NCBI GenBank assembly: GCA_964476505.1
Contig: CAYZAW010000030.1
Span: 1 to 29,517, forward strand
Origin: CAYZAW01 sp964476505
GTDB taxonomy: Bacteria; Bacillota; Clostridia; Christensenellales; CAG-138
DNA: 29,517 bases
Reading direction: 5' to 3'
The translations under genes and the position numbers were made by a program. The notes under the pieces are model-generated. The model saw only the letters and a list, made by a program, of their open reading frames with translations, had not been told where the DNA came from and searched no databases. Shown one piece after another: positions 13,440-20,113 of this stretch. Numbering within the stretch: the stretch's first letter is position 1; each line of letters opens with the position of its first letter.

Positions 13440-15302
13440 CTATTTTCCCAAACGTGAGGAGGTATAGCCCTCCTTCTCGTAAATGCTGATCCAGTCCTTC
13501 AAGCGTTTTAGGAATTCCTCGTTGGTCACGGTTTTATCCATCATGCTGATGAACTGCTCCGTTACGTCGGAGGGATTGCCGCCGGAGAGGAGCTTGCGGA
13601 TCATATAAACGCCCTCCTGCTCCTCTTTTGTTAGAAGCAGGTCTTCACGGCGGGTGCCGGATTTGTAGATATCGATGGCGGGGAAAATGCGCTTTTCGGA
13701 GAGCTTTCTGTCCAGATGGATCTCCATATTGCCCGTACCCTTGAACTCCTCGTACACGATGTCGTCCATACGGCTGCCGGTTTCCACCAGCGCCGTTGCG
13801 ATCACCGTGAGGCTGCCGCCGCCCTCGATGTTTCTTGCCGCACCGAAGAAGCGCTTGGGCTTATGCAGCGCGCCGGGGTCCATGCCACCGGAGAGCGTTC
13901 GGCCTGTGGGCGGAATGGTCAGGTTGTAGGCGCGGGTAAGCCTTGTTAAGCTATCCATCAGTATTACAACGTCCTGCCCCTGCTCCACCAAGCGCATGGC
14001 GCGCTCCAGCACCATTTCCGCTACGCGGGTGTGATGCTCGGGCATTTCGTCGAAGGTGGAATACAGCACCTCGCCCTTGATGGAGCGCTGCATGTCGGTG
14101 ACCTCCTCCGGCCGCTCGTCTATCAACAGCACCATCAGGTGTATCTCCGGGTAATTGGTGGAGATGCCGTTTGCAATGTTCTTTAACAGCGTGGTTTTAC
14201 CGGCCTTGGGCTGGGCTACGATCATGCCGCGCTGTCCCTTGCCGATAGGCGCGATCAGGTCTATCAGGCGAATCGCCAGATTGTTTCTTCCGGCGCATTC
14301 CAGCGTGATGCGGGAATCCGGATACACCGGCACCAGCTCCTCGAACGGCCTGCGCGTGGCGATGTTTTCCGGAGGCTCGCCGTTGATGGCAGTGATGTAT
14401 AACAGCGCTAAGAACCGCTCCCCCTCCTTAGAGGGACGGGTCTTGCCGGTTACCAAGTCTCCCGTGCGAAGGCCGAACCGTCTGATCTGTGCGATAGACA
14501 CATACACGTCCCGGTTGCCGGGCAGGTAATTATCGGAACGAAGGAAGCCGTAGCCATCGGGCAGTACCTCTAAAACGCCCTCCGCGTCTCCGCATTCGCC
14601 ACCCTGCAGCAGCTCCGGCACGGCGGGGTTGGACGTGCCGTATTCCTTGTTATAATATCCCTCCTGACGCGGGGTCTCTTCCGCGCCCTCCACAGGCTCG
14701 CCGGGCGCATACGCCGGGGGCTGCGGCTGAGGCTGCTGGTACGCCGCTTGGGGCTGATACCCCTGCTGCTGATAACCGCCGCCCTGCTGTTGGTAGCCAC
14801 CCTGCTGGTAACCACCCTGCTGTTGATACCCTTGCTGCTGGTACCCGCCCTGATAGCCGTAAGAACGGCGGGGCTGGTAACCGCCCTGCTGCTGATAATT
14901 TCCGCCGCCGTAAGGCCTGCGGTCGTATGTGTTGTGCTGCTGATAGCCGTTGTTGTAGGGTCTGCGATCGTAACTTGGCTGCCGCTGTTGGTAGCCCCCC
15001 GCCACATATGCGGGTTTATCGTAGCCGCGCTGCTCCCGCTGCTCGCCGCCCTCGCCCGGTGCGGGTTCGCCCGGTACGGGAGTCGGTACGCCGGCAGCCC
15101 CCTTGGGGGGGATAACAGGCGCGGTCTCCGCGGGTGCAGCAACTTCGGCAACAGCCGGTTCAGCCGCTGGTTTCCCGCCGCCCAGCAATAGTTCTACCAG
15201 TTCCCCTTTTTTGTACTTGGTGATGGATTTGAGCCCGGCGTCCTTCGCCACGTCCCTGAGCTCCATTAAACTCATTGCCTGCAGCGAGTCTCTGTTTAAC
15301 AT
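13440..15302 (-). CDS. rho: Transcription termination factor Rho with prion-like insertion
   Basis: Hexameric RNA-dependent ATPase that ends transcription of untranslated RNA. 620 residues, about 200 longer than Escherichia coli Rho. Domains: N-terminal helical Rho_N domain (1-44); an Ala/Pro-rich linker (45-90); a low-complexity segment (about 94-215) dominated by Tyr, Gln, Gly and Asn with repeated GGYQQQ units; the cold-shock RNA-binding domain (about 236-310); and the ATPase core with Walker A PKAGKTTL (365-372), Walker B VVILMDSLTRLTRAYN (445-460), the Q-loop near SGGMDPGALHKPKRFFGAARN and the R-loop around 520-530. The insertion is compositionally like the prion-forming domain described in Clostridium botulinum Rho. 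The start has a GGAAGGAG ribosome binding site. The gene has its own promoter and an approximately 220-base leader. Confidence 0.97.
   Translation of the reverse strand: MLNRDSLQAMSLMELRDVAKDAGLKSITKYKKGELVELLLGGGKPAAEPAVAEVAAPAETAPVIPPKGAAGVPTPVPGEPAPGEGGEQREQRGYDKPAYVAGGYQQRQPSYDRRPYNNGYQQHNTYDRRPYGGGNYQQQGGYQPRRSYGYQGGYQQQGYQQQGGYQQGGYQQQGGGYQQQGYQPQAAYQQPQPQPPAYAPGEPVEGAEETPRQEGYYNKEYGTSNPAVPELLQGGECGDAEGVLEVLPDGYGFLRSDNYLPGNRDVYVSIAQIRRFGLRTGDLVTGKTRPSKEGERFLALLYITAINGEPPENIATRRPFEELVPVYPDSRITLECAGRNNLAIRLIDLIAPIGKGQRGMIVAQPKAGKTTLLKNIANGISTNYPEIHLMVLLIDERPEEVTDMQRSIKGEVLYSTFDEMPEHHTRVAEMVLERAMRLVEQGQDVVILMDSLTRLTRAYNLTIPPTGRTLSGGMDPGALHKPKRFFGAARNIEGGGSLTVIATALVETGSRMDDIVYEEFKGTGNMEIHLDRKLSEKRIFPAIDIYKSGTRREDLLLTKEEQEGVYMIRKLLSGGNPSDVTEQFISMMDKTVTNEEFLKRLKDWISIYEKEGYTSSRLGK
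14658..15020 (-). repeat. Gln/Tyr/Gly-rich codon repeats within rho
   Basis: Encodes residues 95-215 of Rho. Degenerate repeats of a GGC TAC CAG CAG CAG type unit (Gly-Tyr-Gln-Gln-Gln) occur about ten times, densest at residues 136-190, with Arg/Asn-containing variants (YDRRPY) earlier. Likely expanded by slippage or unequal exchange. Confidence 0.85.
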
Positions 15303-15555
15303 GCCCTACTCCTTCCTTTGATGAGAAAAATATAAAAATATAGCTATAACGATCTATGGCCGTTTAAGATGATGGGATAAAGCATTCCCACTTTTCTCTC
15401 AGCCAAACACCACATAAGCGCACGGTAAAAGGCCCAAAGCCTCTTGTGCGCGGTTTGTGTTTGTGATACACCTCGAAAGTTCTGTGGAAGCAATACAAAA
15501 GAACGATTGTCGATGAGTGATCTACTTGTTTCATCATAGGCGACAAGCCGCAACT
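15303..15555 (-). promoter_or_regulatory. Leader of the rho mRNA with a long hairpin
   Basis: The predicted transcript starts near 15526 and runs about 220 bases before the rho ATG without a convincing gene. At 15451-15418 on the minus strand GCGCAC-AAGAGGC-TTTGG-GCCTTTT-ACC-GTGCGC folds into a long stem with a mismatch and a small internal loop. There is no U-run. Rho is autoregulated in several bacteria, and such a leader would be a place for it; this is inference. Confidence 0.45.
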
Positions 15556-15561
15556 TGTCAA
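15533..15561 (-). promoter_or_regulatory. Strong sigma-A promoter of rho
   Basis: On the minus strand a consensus TTGACA (15561-15556), a 17-base spacer and TATGAT (15538-15533). A GACAAG/CTTGTC dyad overlaps the -35 box and spacer (15543-15560), a possible operator. Confidence 0.82.
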
Positions 15562-15642
15562 TAGCTATGCGCGGCGAAAGCCCTTTATTCCTGCGTTTAT
15601 TTGTCATGCGACAGGTTTCGACCCGCATGCTGTATTGTTACC

Positions 15643-15672
15643 CGCATATCTCGGGTTTCTCCCACATAAATT
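15643..15672 (+). promoter_or_regulatory. Sigma-E-like sporulation promoter of yabP-yabQ
   Basis: CGCATATC (15643-15650), a 14-base spacer and CATAAATT (15665-15672) resemble the mother-cell sigma-E consensus (CATATT and CATACA-T about 14 bases apart). It lies 32 bases before the yabP ATG. In Bacillus subtilis yabP-yabQ is expressed by sigma-E. No sigma-A promoter is evident here. Confidence 0.5.
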
Positions 15673-15704
15673 GATTTTGAACCCACAGAAAGAGAGAAAT
15701 TGCC

Positions 15705-16001
15705 ATGCCTATTTACCAGGATTTGGATGCACAGCGGCAGCGTGTGCGTTCTCACAGCATTCACTTAGACGACCGTGCGCGTATGAGCGTGACCGGCGTG
15801 TTGGACGTGCAGAGCTTTGACGAGCAGGATATCGACCTGTTGACCGAGGCAGGCCCACTTTTGATCGAGGGGGAAGGGCTGCATATTACCAAGCTCTCTC
15901 TCGAAGAAGGGCTGGTACAGCTGGAGGGGGACGTGGTATCCATGGAGTATCAACCGGCGGAAGCCCCGCGCCGCGGGCTGTTTGGGCGCATCCTGCATTG
16001 A
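15705..16001 (+). CDS. yabP: Sporulation protein YabP
   Basis: 98-residue YabP/YqfC-family protein, needed in the mother cell for spore cortex and coat formation in Bacillota; its biochemical activity is unknown. The family core is visible: SIHLDDRARMSVTGVLDVQSFDE near the N-terminus, then the ITKLSLEEGLVQLEGDVVSMEYQ segment (about 61-83), and a basic C-terminus RRGLFGRILH. The ATG follows an AAAGAGAGAAA ribosome binding site. Its stop overlaps the start of yabQ as TTGA. The yabP-yabQ-divIC order is the same as in Bacillus subtilis. Confidence 0.92.
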   Translation: MPIYQDLDAQRQRVRSHSIHLDDRARMSVTGVLDVQSFDEQDIDLLTEAGPLLIEGEGLHITKLSLEEGLVQLEGDVVSMEYQPAEAPRRGLFGRILH

Positions 16002-16333
16002 AGAACACCCTGCTGCAATTTCCCGCACTATTGACTATGCTTTACGGCGGCATACTCATAGGAGCGGTATACGACCTGTTTCGCCTGCTGCGGCGGATAT
16101 TCCACGCGTCCTTTGTGCAGGTGTTGTGCGACGCGCTGTTTTGCGCGGCGTTTTTTATACTCTGTGCCTTGTTCCTTCTCCTTTCCACCGGGGGCGAGCT
16201 GCGCTTATACCCTGTTTTAGGACTGCTGATCGGGTTTATATTACAGCAGTATTCCATCAGCGCCCTGTTCTTTTCCCTGTTTCACGGGATACAGCGGCGG
16301 CTTGTCTTAACTCGTTCCCGGAAATCGCGATAA
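15998..16333 (+). CDS. yabQ: Spore cortex biosynthesis protein YabQ (TTG start)
   Basis: 111-residue membrane protein with three hydrophobic helices (about 9-30, 43-66 and 70-97) and a basic C-terminal tail. The family start TLLYGG-type motif is seen as TMLYGGILIGAVYDLFRLLRR. In Bacillus subtilis YabQ sits in the forespore outer membrane and is needed for cortex synthesis. The start is TTG, overlapping the TGA of yabP, which implies translational coupling; no ATG lies early enough in the frame to include the conserved first helix. Low sequence conservation is normal for this family. Confidence 0.85.
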   Translation: MKNTLLQFPALLTMLYGGILIGAVYDLFRLLRRIFHASFVQVLCDALFCAAFFILCALFLLLSTGGELRLYPVLGLLIGFILQQYSISALFFSLFHGIQRRLVLTRSRKSR

Positions 16334-16353
16334 ATATTGTATAACCATAGGGT

Positions 16354-16382
16354 TTGACTGTTCCCCCATGAGCGAGTATCAT
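16354..16382 (+). promoter_or_regulatory. Sigma-A promoter of divIC-ppx
   Basis: TTGACT (16354-16359), a 17-base spacer and TATCAT (16377-16382), 32 bases before the divIC ATG. It gives the division gene vegetative expression independent of the sporulation genes upstream. Confidence 0.75.
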
Positions 16383-16414
16383 ATCGAATAAGAACATCAG
16401 TGTAAGGAGACGGC

Positions 16415-16711
16415 ATGGAAGGACGAGCTAAAAACCGCATACTGCGCCCAGTTTATGTGTTTTTTGTATGCCTTCTGGTTTGCGCCGCCATGGCTGTGGT
16501 AATGATCACCCAGTCCGCCACCCAGTTGGAGCTAAACGAGCGCCGTGCCACCCTGCAAACCGAATATGACGCATTACAGGTAGAGGAACAGCGCTTAGAG
16601 GGTATGCTGGAGTATGTAAAGACCGACGAGTACCTGCTGCAATATGCGCGCGAAAAACTGGGCTACGTATTGCCCGGGGAATATAAGTTTTACAGGGAGA
16701 ACGATGAATAA
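16415..16711 (+). CDS. divIC: Septum formation initiator, DivIC/FtsB family
   Basis: 98-residue single-pass membrane protein of the divisome that works with DivIB and FtsL to activate septal cell wall synthesis. A short basic cytoplasmic start, one transmembrane helix (about 12-32), then a periplasm-side coiled coil (about 36-72) and the conserved end DEYLLQYAREKLGYVLPGEYKFYREND, typical of the DivIC/FtsB family. The ribosome binding site is TAAGGAGA. Position directly after yabQ matches Bacillus subtilis divIC and separates it from FtsL, which usually lies in the dcw cluster. The last codons overlap ppx by 8 bases. Confidence 0.93.
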   Translation: MEGRAKNRILRPVYVFFVCLLVCAAMAVVMITQSATQLELNERRATLQTEYDALQVEEQRLEGMLEYVKTDEYLLQYAREKLGYVLPGEYKFYRENDE

Positions 16712-17597
16712 CACAACATCAAAAAACGCCGCCGTGATCGATATCGGCAGCAATTCCGTTCGATATATGGAAGCAGCCATCACAGGCAATACCGTGACGG
16801 CTGTTTTTAAAGAGCTTGCAACTACGCGCCTAGCCGAGGGCATCAATGTGACCGGCAAGCTATCTTCGGTCTCTGTGGAGCGTTCCCTTACCGCCATTCA
16901 AAAATTCGCCATGCAGGCCAACGCACAGCACCTGCCTATTTACGCCTATGCCACAAGCGCCGTGCGTGATGCAAAGAACCGGGAGGATTTTTGCACAGCG
17001 GTATACGCCTGCTCAGGTGTACTGTTAGACGTGCTTTCCGGCGAAGAGGAGGCCGCCCTTGCTTTTTTAGGCGCTGCCAAGGGCAACCGCAACGCGGGCT
17101 TAATCGACATCGGCGGCGGCAGCGCACAGGTGATCACCTCTGCCTATCGTAACAGCTGGCCCATCGGCTGTGTGCGCATCCGCGAGCGCTACGTGGGGAT
17201 TCCCTATCCCGATGCGCTTCCCATGATCGCCGCGTACCTCACCGAGCATTGTGAGCTGCCCACCCTTGCCCCTGCGCACTGGGTAGGCGTTGGCGGCAGT
17301 ATTACCACGCTAGCTGCGTTGCAGGCGGGCCTTATCGCCTATGACCCAGCGCAAATATCTGCTGTATCCATTACTCCCACCAGCCTTTCCGCGCAAATCA
17401 AGTCCCTCTCCGCCATGGGCGATGCACGCCGGGCACATCCGCTCCTGCGCGAACGCCACGACCTGATCCTCTACGGTGCCGCCGTACTCCTCTGGCTGAT
17501 GGACACCCTGCACGTCACCGAGCTCCACGCCTCCGACGCAGACGGTATGGAAGGGTATTTGATGTACAAGCTTGGCTTCCTACCTTCGGCGGGTTAA
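16704..17597 (+). CDS. Ppx/GppA family phosphatase
   Basis: 297-residue protein of the actin-like ASKHA fold. Members are exopolyphosphatases or pppGpp phosphatases. Motifs seen: AAVIDIGSNSVRYME (phosphate 1), ATSAVRDAKNREDF, VLSGEEEAALAFLGA (with the catalytic glutamate) and GLIDIGGGSAQVI (phosphate 2). It has only the two N-terminal Ppx/GppA domains, without the C-terminal HD-like domains of E. coli Ppx, so it is the short type. The ATG at 16704 has a GGGAG ribosome binding site and overlaps the divIC stop; a longer frame from 16644 would sit inside divIC and is rejected. Polyphosphate and pppGpp cannot be told apart from the sequence. Confidence 0.92.
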   Translation: MNNTTSKNAAVIDIGSNSVRYMEAAITGNTVTAVFKELATTRLAEGINVTGKLSSVSVERSLTAIQKFAMQANAQHLPIYAYATSAVRDAKNREDFCTAVYACSGVLLDVLSGEEEAALAFLGAAKGNRNAGLIDIGGGSAQVITSAYRNSWPIGCVRIRERYVGIPYPDALPMIAAYLTEHCELPTLAPAHWVGVGGSITTLAALQAGLIAYDPAQISAVSITPTSLSAQIKSLSAMGDARRAHPLLRERHDLILYGAAVLLWLMDTLHVTELHASDADGMEGYLMYKLGFLPSAG

Positions 17598-17735
17598 GGT
17601 ACAGCCTCCGGCGGGTTAAACTTTAAATAGCTATCAAGCAAATTAGGCAAGGTGCTACGTCACCTTGCCCCGTAAGCAATTCACGCATCGGAATAGAATC
17701 ATTTCAGGTGAAAGCTTGCTTTCACCTGACCTCAT
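17598..17735. repeat. Paired palindromes in the convergent spacer
   Basis: Two perfect inverted repeats, GGCAAGGTG-ctacgt-CACCTTGCC (17646-17669) and CAGGTGAAAGC-tt-GCTTTCACCTG (17705-17728), follow ppx, with a direct repeat CGGCGGGTTAA spanning the ppx stop (17587-17597) and again near 17611. Neither stem has a T-run. They may be REP-like elements or RNA-stabilising hairpins; function unknown. Confidence 0.6.
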
Positions 17736-17772
17736 AAAAAAAGCGGGCGACTGTAAGTCGCCCGCCATTTTT
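17736..17772 (-). terminator. Bidirectional terminator between ppx and gdhA
   Basis: GCGGGCGAC-tgtaa-GTCGCCCGC (17743-17765) with seven T after it on the minus strand (17742-17736) and ATTTTT after it on the plus strand. It should end both gdhA and the convergent divIC-ppx transcript. Confidence 0.92.
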
Positions 17773-17778
17773 ATGACT

Positions 17779-19128
17779 TTAGACAAGCCCCTGTGCGATC
17801 ATGGCTTCCGCAACCTTCTTGAAGCCCGCGATGTTCGCGCCCGCTACCAGGTTGTAGCCGAGGCCGTACTCTTCAGCAGCTTTCATAGAAGCGTCGTGGA
17901 TGTTCTTCATGATGCCCTTGAGCTTCGCGTCCACTTCCTCTGCCGTCCAGAGGTAACGCATGCTGTTCTGGCTCATTTCCAAAGCGGAGCAGGCAACGCC
18001 GCCCGCGTTAACAGCCTTGCTGGGCGCTACGATCATGCCCTTTTGCTGCATCAGGAATGCCAGTGCGTCGTTGCGGGTAGGCATGTTGGATACTTCGATG
18101 TAGTACTTGGTGCCGTTTGCAACGATCTTCTTGGCTTCTTCCATGCCGATTTCGTTCTGGGTTGCACAGGGCATTACAACGTCTACCTTCACGCCCCAAG
18201 GCTTTTCCTTGGCGTGGAACTCGCAGCCGAACTTATCCGCATAATCCTGCGCACGATCGCGGCCAGAGGCACGCATTTCCAGCATGTAGGCGATCTTCTC
18301 AGGCGTGTTGATGCCGTCTTTATCGTAAATATAGCCGTCCGGGCCGGAGATGGTTACTACCTTGCCGCCCATTTCGGTGATCTTCTTTACAGCACCCCAG
18401 CAAACATTGCCGAAGCCGGACAGTGCAAAGGTTTTGCCTTCAAAGCTGTCGCCCTCATGGTTGAAAACTTCCGCTACATAATAGGTTGCGCCAAAGCCGG
18501 TGGCTTCCGGGCGAATGAGGCTGCCGCCGAAGCTCAGGCCCTTGCCGGTGATAACGCCCGGCTCGTAAGCGCCGCGAAGCCGCTTATATTGGCCGTACAG
18601 GAAGCCGACCTCTTTGCCGGATACGCCGATGTCGCCTGCAGGAACGTCCACATCGGGGCCGATATGCCGATACAGCTCGCTCATGAAGGCTTGGCAGAAG
18701 CGCATGATCTCTGCGTCGGACTTGCCGCGGGGGTCAAAGTCCGAACCGCCCTTGCCGCCGCCGATGGGCAGGGAAGTCAGGCTGTTTTTGAAGGTCTGCT
18801 CAAAGCCAAGGAACTTCATGATAGACAGGTTTACAGAGGGATGGAAGCGCAGGCCGCCCTTGTAAGGCCCGATCGCGCTGTTGAACTGTACGCGGAAGCC
18901 GCGGTTTACCTGTGCCTGCCCGGCATCGTCCGTCCAGACAACGCGGAACTCGATCACGCGCTCCGGCTCAGCCATGCGCTCTAACAGCGCCATTTTTTCA
19001 TACTCGGGGTGCTTATCTACCACAACCTCAAGGGAATGGTACACTTCTTCAACCGTTTGTAAGAATTCGGGTTCGTTACCGTCGCGCTTTTTGATTTTCT
19101 CGAGAACACTTTCGATGTAGGCATTCAT
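17779..19128 (-). CDS. gdhA: Glutamate dehydrogenase, hexameric, probably NAD-specific
   Basis: Interconverts glutamate and 2-oxoglutarate plus ammonia. 449 residues, standard for the bacterial hexameric enzyme. Catalytic and substrate residues K90, K114, K126 (PIGGGKGGSDFDP) and D166 (PAGDIGV) match Clostridium symbiosum K89, K113, K125 and D165 with a constant offset of one. In the cofactor fold, ALSGFGNVCWG and SGPDGYIYD retain F239, P263 and D264, the equivalents of residues that favour NAD over NADP in C. symbiosum (F238, P262, D263). I therefore expect NAD use and probably a fermentative, glutamate-degrading role, although annotation as NADP-specific is common. The gene is monocistronic with a GGAGG ribosome binding site. 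Confidence 0.96.
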   Translation of the reverse strand: MNAYIESVLEKIKKRDGNEPEFLQTVEEVYHSLEVVVDKHPEYEKMALLERMAEPERVIEFRVVWTDDAGQAQVNRGFRVQFNSAIGPYKGGLRFHPSVNLSIMKFLGFEQTFKNSLTSLPIGGGKGGSDFDPRGKSDAEIMRFCQAFMSELYRHIGPDVDVPAGDIGVSGKEVGFLYGQYKRLRGAYEPGVITGKGLSFGGSLIRPEATGFGATYYVAEVFNHEGDSFEGKTFALSGFGNVCWGAVKKITEMGGKVVTISGPDGYIYDKDGINTPEKIAYMLEMRASGRDRAQDYADKFGCEFHAKEKPWGVKVDVVMPCATQNEIGMEEAKKIVANGTKYYIEVSNMPTRNDALAFLMQQKGMIVAPSKAVNAGGVACSALEMSQNSMRYLWTAEEVDAKLKGIMKNIHDASMKAAEEYGLGYNLVAGANIAGFKKVAEAMIAQGLV

Positions 19129-19218
19129 GATACTGTTCCTCCATGTTTTGTTTTAATGTGTTTCTTAAAGATCCGCTTTCTTGACTTTGCGGAAAGTTTA
19201 ACGACGTGCTATGGCTTA

Positions 19219-19247
19219 ATCATACCGTTCCCTATTCTGCCTGTCAA
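19219..19247 (-). promoter_or_regulatory. Strong sigma-A promoter of gdhA
   Basis: On the minus strand consensus TTGACA (19247-19242), a 17-base spacer and TATGAT (19224-19219), giving an mRNA leader of about 85 bases. No riboswitch or terminator is evident in it. Confidence 0.85.
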
Positions 19248-19534
19248 TAGTTTATACAGGGAATGTTCGTGTTTTCCATAAATATACTCTTTCTGTCCGT
19301 TTCTTTGGATGCCGCATATTTTCTGCCGTTTTATATGATATACCCCATTGATACCACAAAAACGCGTATGCAAACGCTGTATATATATGCGCATATTTTC
19401 TATATTATGCACGCTGTGCAACTATCTTTTAAGCGATGTATCCCCCGTCTCAGGGCGGTGTAAATGCCGTTATTCCTGCATACATGCATCGTTTCCTGCA
19501 AAAAAATACGCAATATATCGAAGTCTGTTATGAT
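19248..19534. other. AT-rich spacer, no gene seen
   Basis: Lies between the gdhA promoter and the terminator of the ribosomal operon. It is distinctly richer in A and T than the neighbouring genes and contains runs such as TATATATATGCGCATA. Short open frames on both strands have no recognisable start signals or family resemblance. No tRNA, repeat or clear RNA structure was found. Confidence 0.5.
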
Positions 19535-19570
19535 AAAAAAAGAGCCGGTCGCGTATGCGAACAGCTCTTT
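19535..19570 (-). terminator. Terminator of the spc/alpha ribosomal operon
   Basis: On the minus strand AAAGAGC...GCTCTTT forms a 7-bp outer stem with an inner TCGC-ATAC-GCGA stem, followed by a run of seven T. It starts 20 bases after the rplQ stop codon. Confidence 0.85.
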
Positions 19571-19589
19571 ATTGCATGAAATACCGCGC

Positions 19590-20096
19590 TTATACAAGCT
19601 CCAGTACAACCACTTCGGCGGCGTCGCCGCGGCGGGGCCCCATCTTTACGATGCGGGTATAACCGCCCTGACCAACTTCCTTGCCGCGCTTGTCATACTT
19701 GGGCGCGATCTCGCGGAACAGCTTTTCCACAACGGGATGGGCACGATCCGCCGTGCGCTCTTTGTATTCGGACTTGCTCTCCTTCTTGGACTTGAACTCC
19801 GGTACGTCGTACAGATAAGACATGATCTGGCGGCGTGCATGGAGCTTGGAGGCGTTGTCGTTATGAACTTCGCGCTCGATGATCTGCTGCTTGTCGTTCC
19901 GTGAAGACTTGGTAACGACAACGCTGTTTTGGTATTCATTCACAGCAAGCGTGATCAATTTTTCAGCGATGGGGCGCACTTCCTTCGCACGTGCTTCGGT
20001 GGTAACGATTTTGCCATTCCAAAGAAGCGCCGTCGTCAGGTTACGCAGCATGGCTTTGCGCTGATCACTGGACTTGCCCAGCTTACGATTAGGCAT
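19590..20096 (-). CDS. rplQ: 50S ribosomal protein L17 with an internal insertion
   Basis: Large-subunit protein near the exit tunnel. The conserved N-terminal part (MPNRKLGKSSDQRKAMLRNLTTALL, then EVRPIAEKLITLA) and C-terminal part (VVEKLFREIAPKY, GGYTRIVKMGPRRGDAAEVVVLELV) are standard. The protein has 168 residues against 112-130 in most bacteria. About 30 extra residues (roughly 54-84, between LITLAVN and LHARRQ) and about 20 more charged residues (97-117, KSKKESKSEYKERTADRA) account for the difference, and GKEVGQ lengthens the loop before GGYTRI. The reading frame is clean, so this is a genuine lineage feature rather than an error. It is the last gene of the operon. Confidence 0.95.
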   Translation of the reverse strand: MPNRKLGKSSDQRKAMLRNLTTALLWNGKIVTTEARAKEVRPIAEKLITLAVNEYQNSVVVTKSSRNDKQQIIEREVHNDNASKLHARRQIMSYLYDVPEFKSKKESKSEYKERTADRAHPVVEKLFREIAPKYDKRGKEVGQGGYTRIVKMGPRRGDAAEVVVLELV

Positions 20097-20113
20097 GTGT
20101 GTATCCTCCTGAA

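Noticed and set aside
15344..15628. 94-codon frame upstream of rho on the minus strand
   Set aside because: Its start lies upstream of the near-consensus rho promoter, it has no clear ribosome binding site, and its sequence resembles nothing known. A shorter in-frame alternative begins inside the promoter itself.
16644..16703. Extended N-terminus of the Ppx/GppA protein
   Set aside because: The added codons lie in another frame of divIC, and the ATG at 16704 has a better ribosome binding site and begins near the conserved phosphate-binding motif.
17665..18984. 439-codon open frame on the plus strand
   Set aside because: It lies antisense to the complete glutamate dehydrogenase gene, has no ribosome binding site or family resemblance, and arises from codon bias on the other strand.
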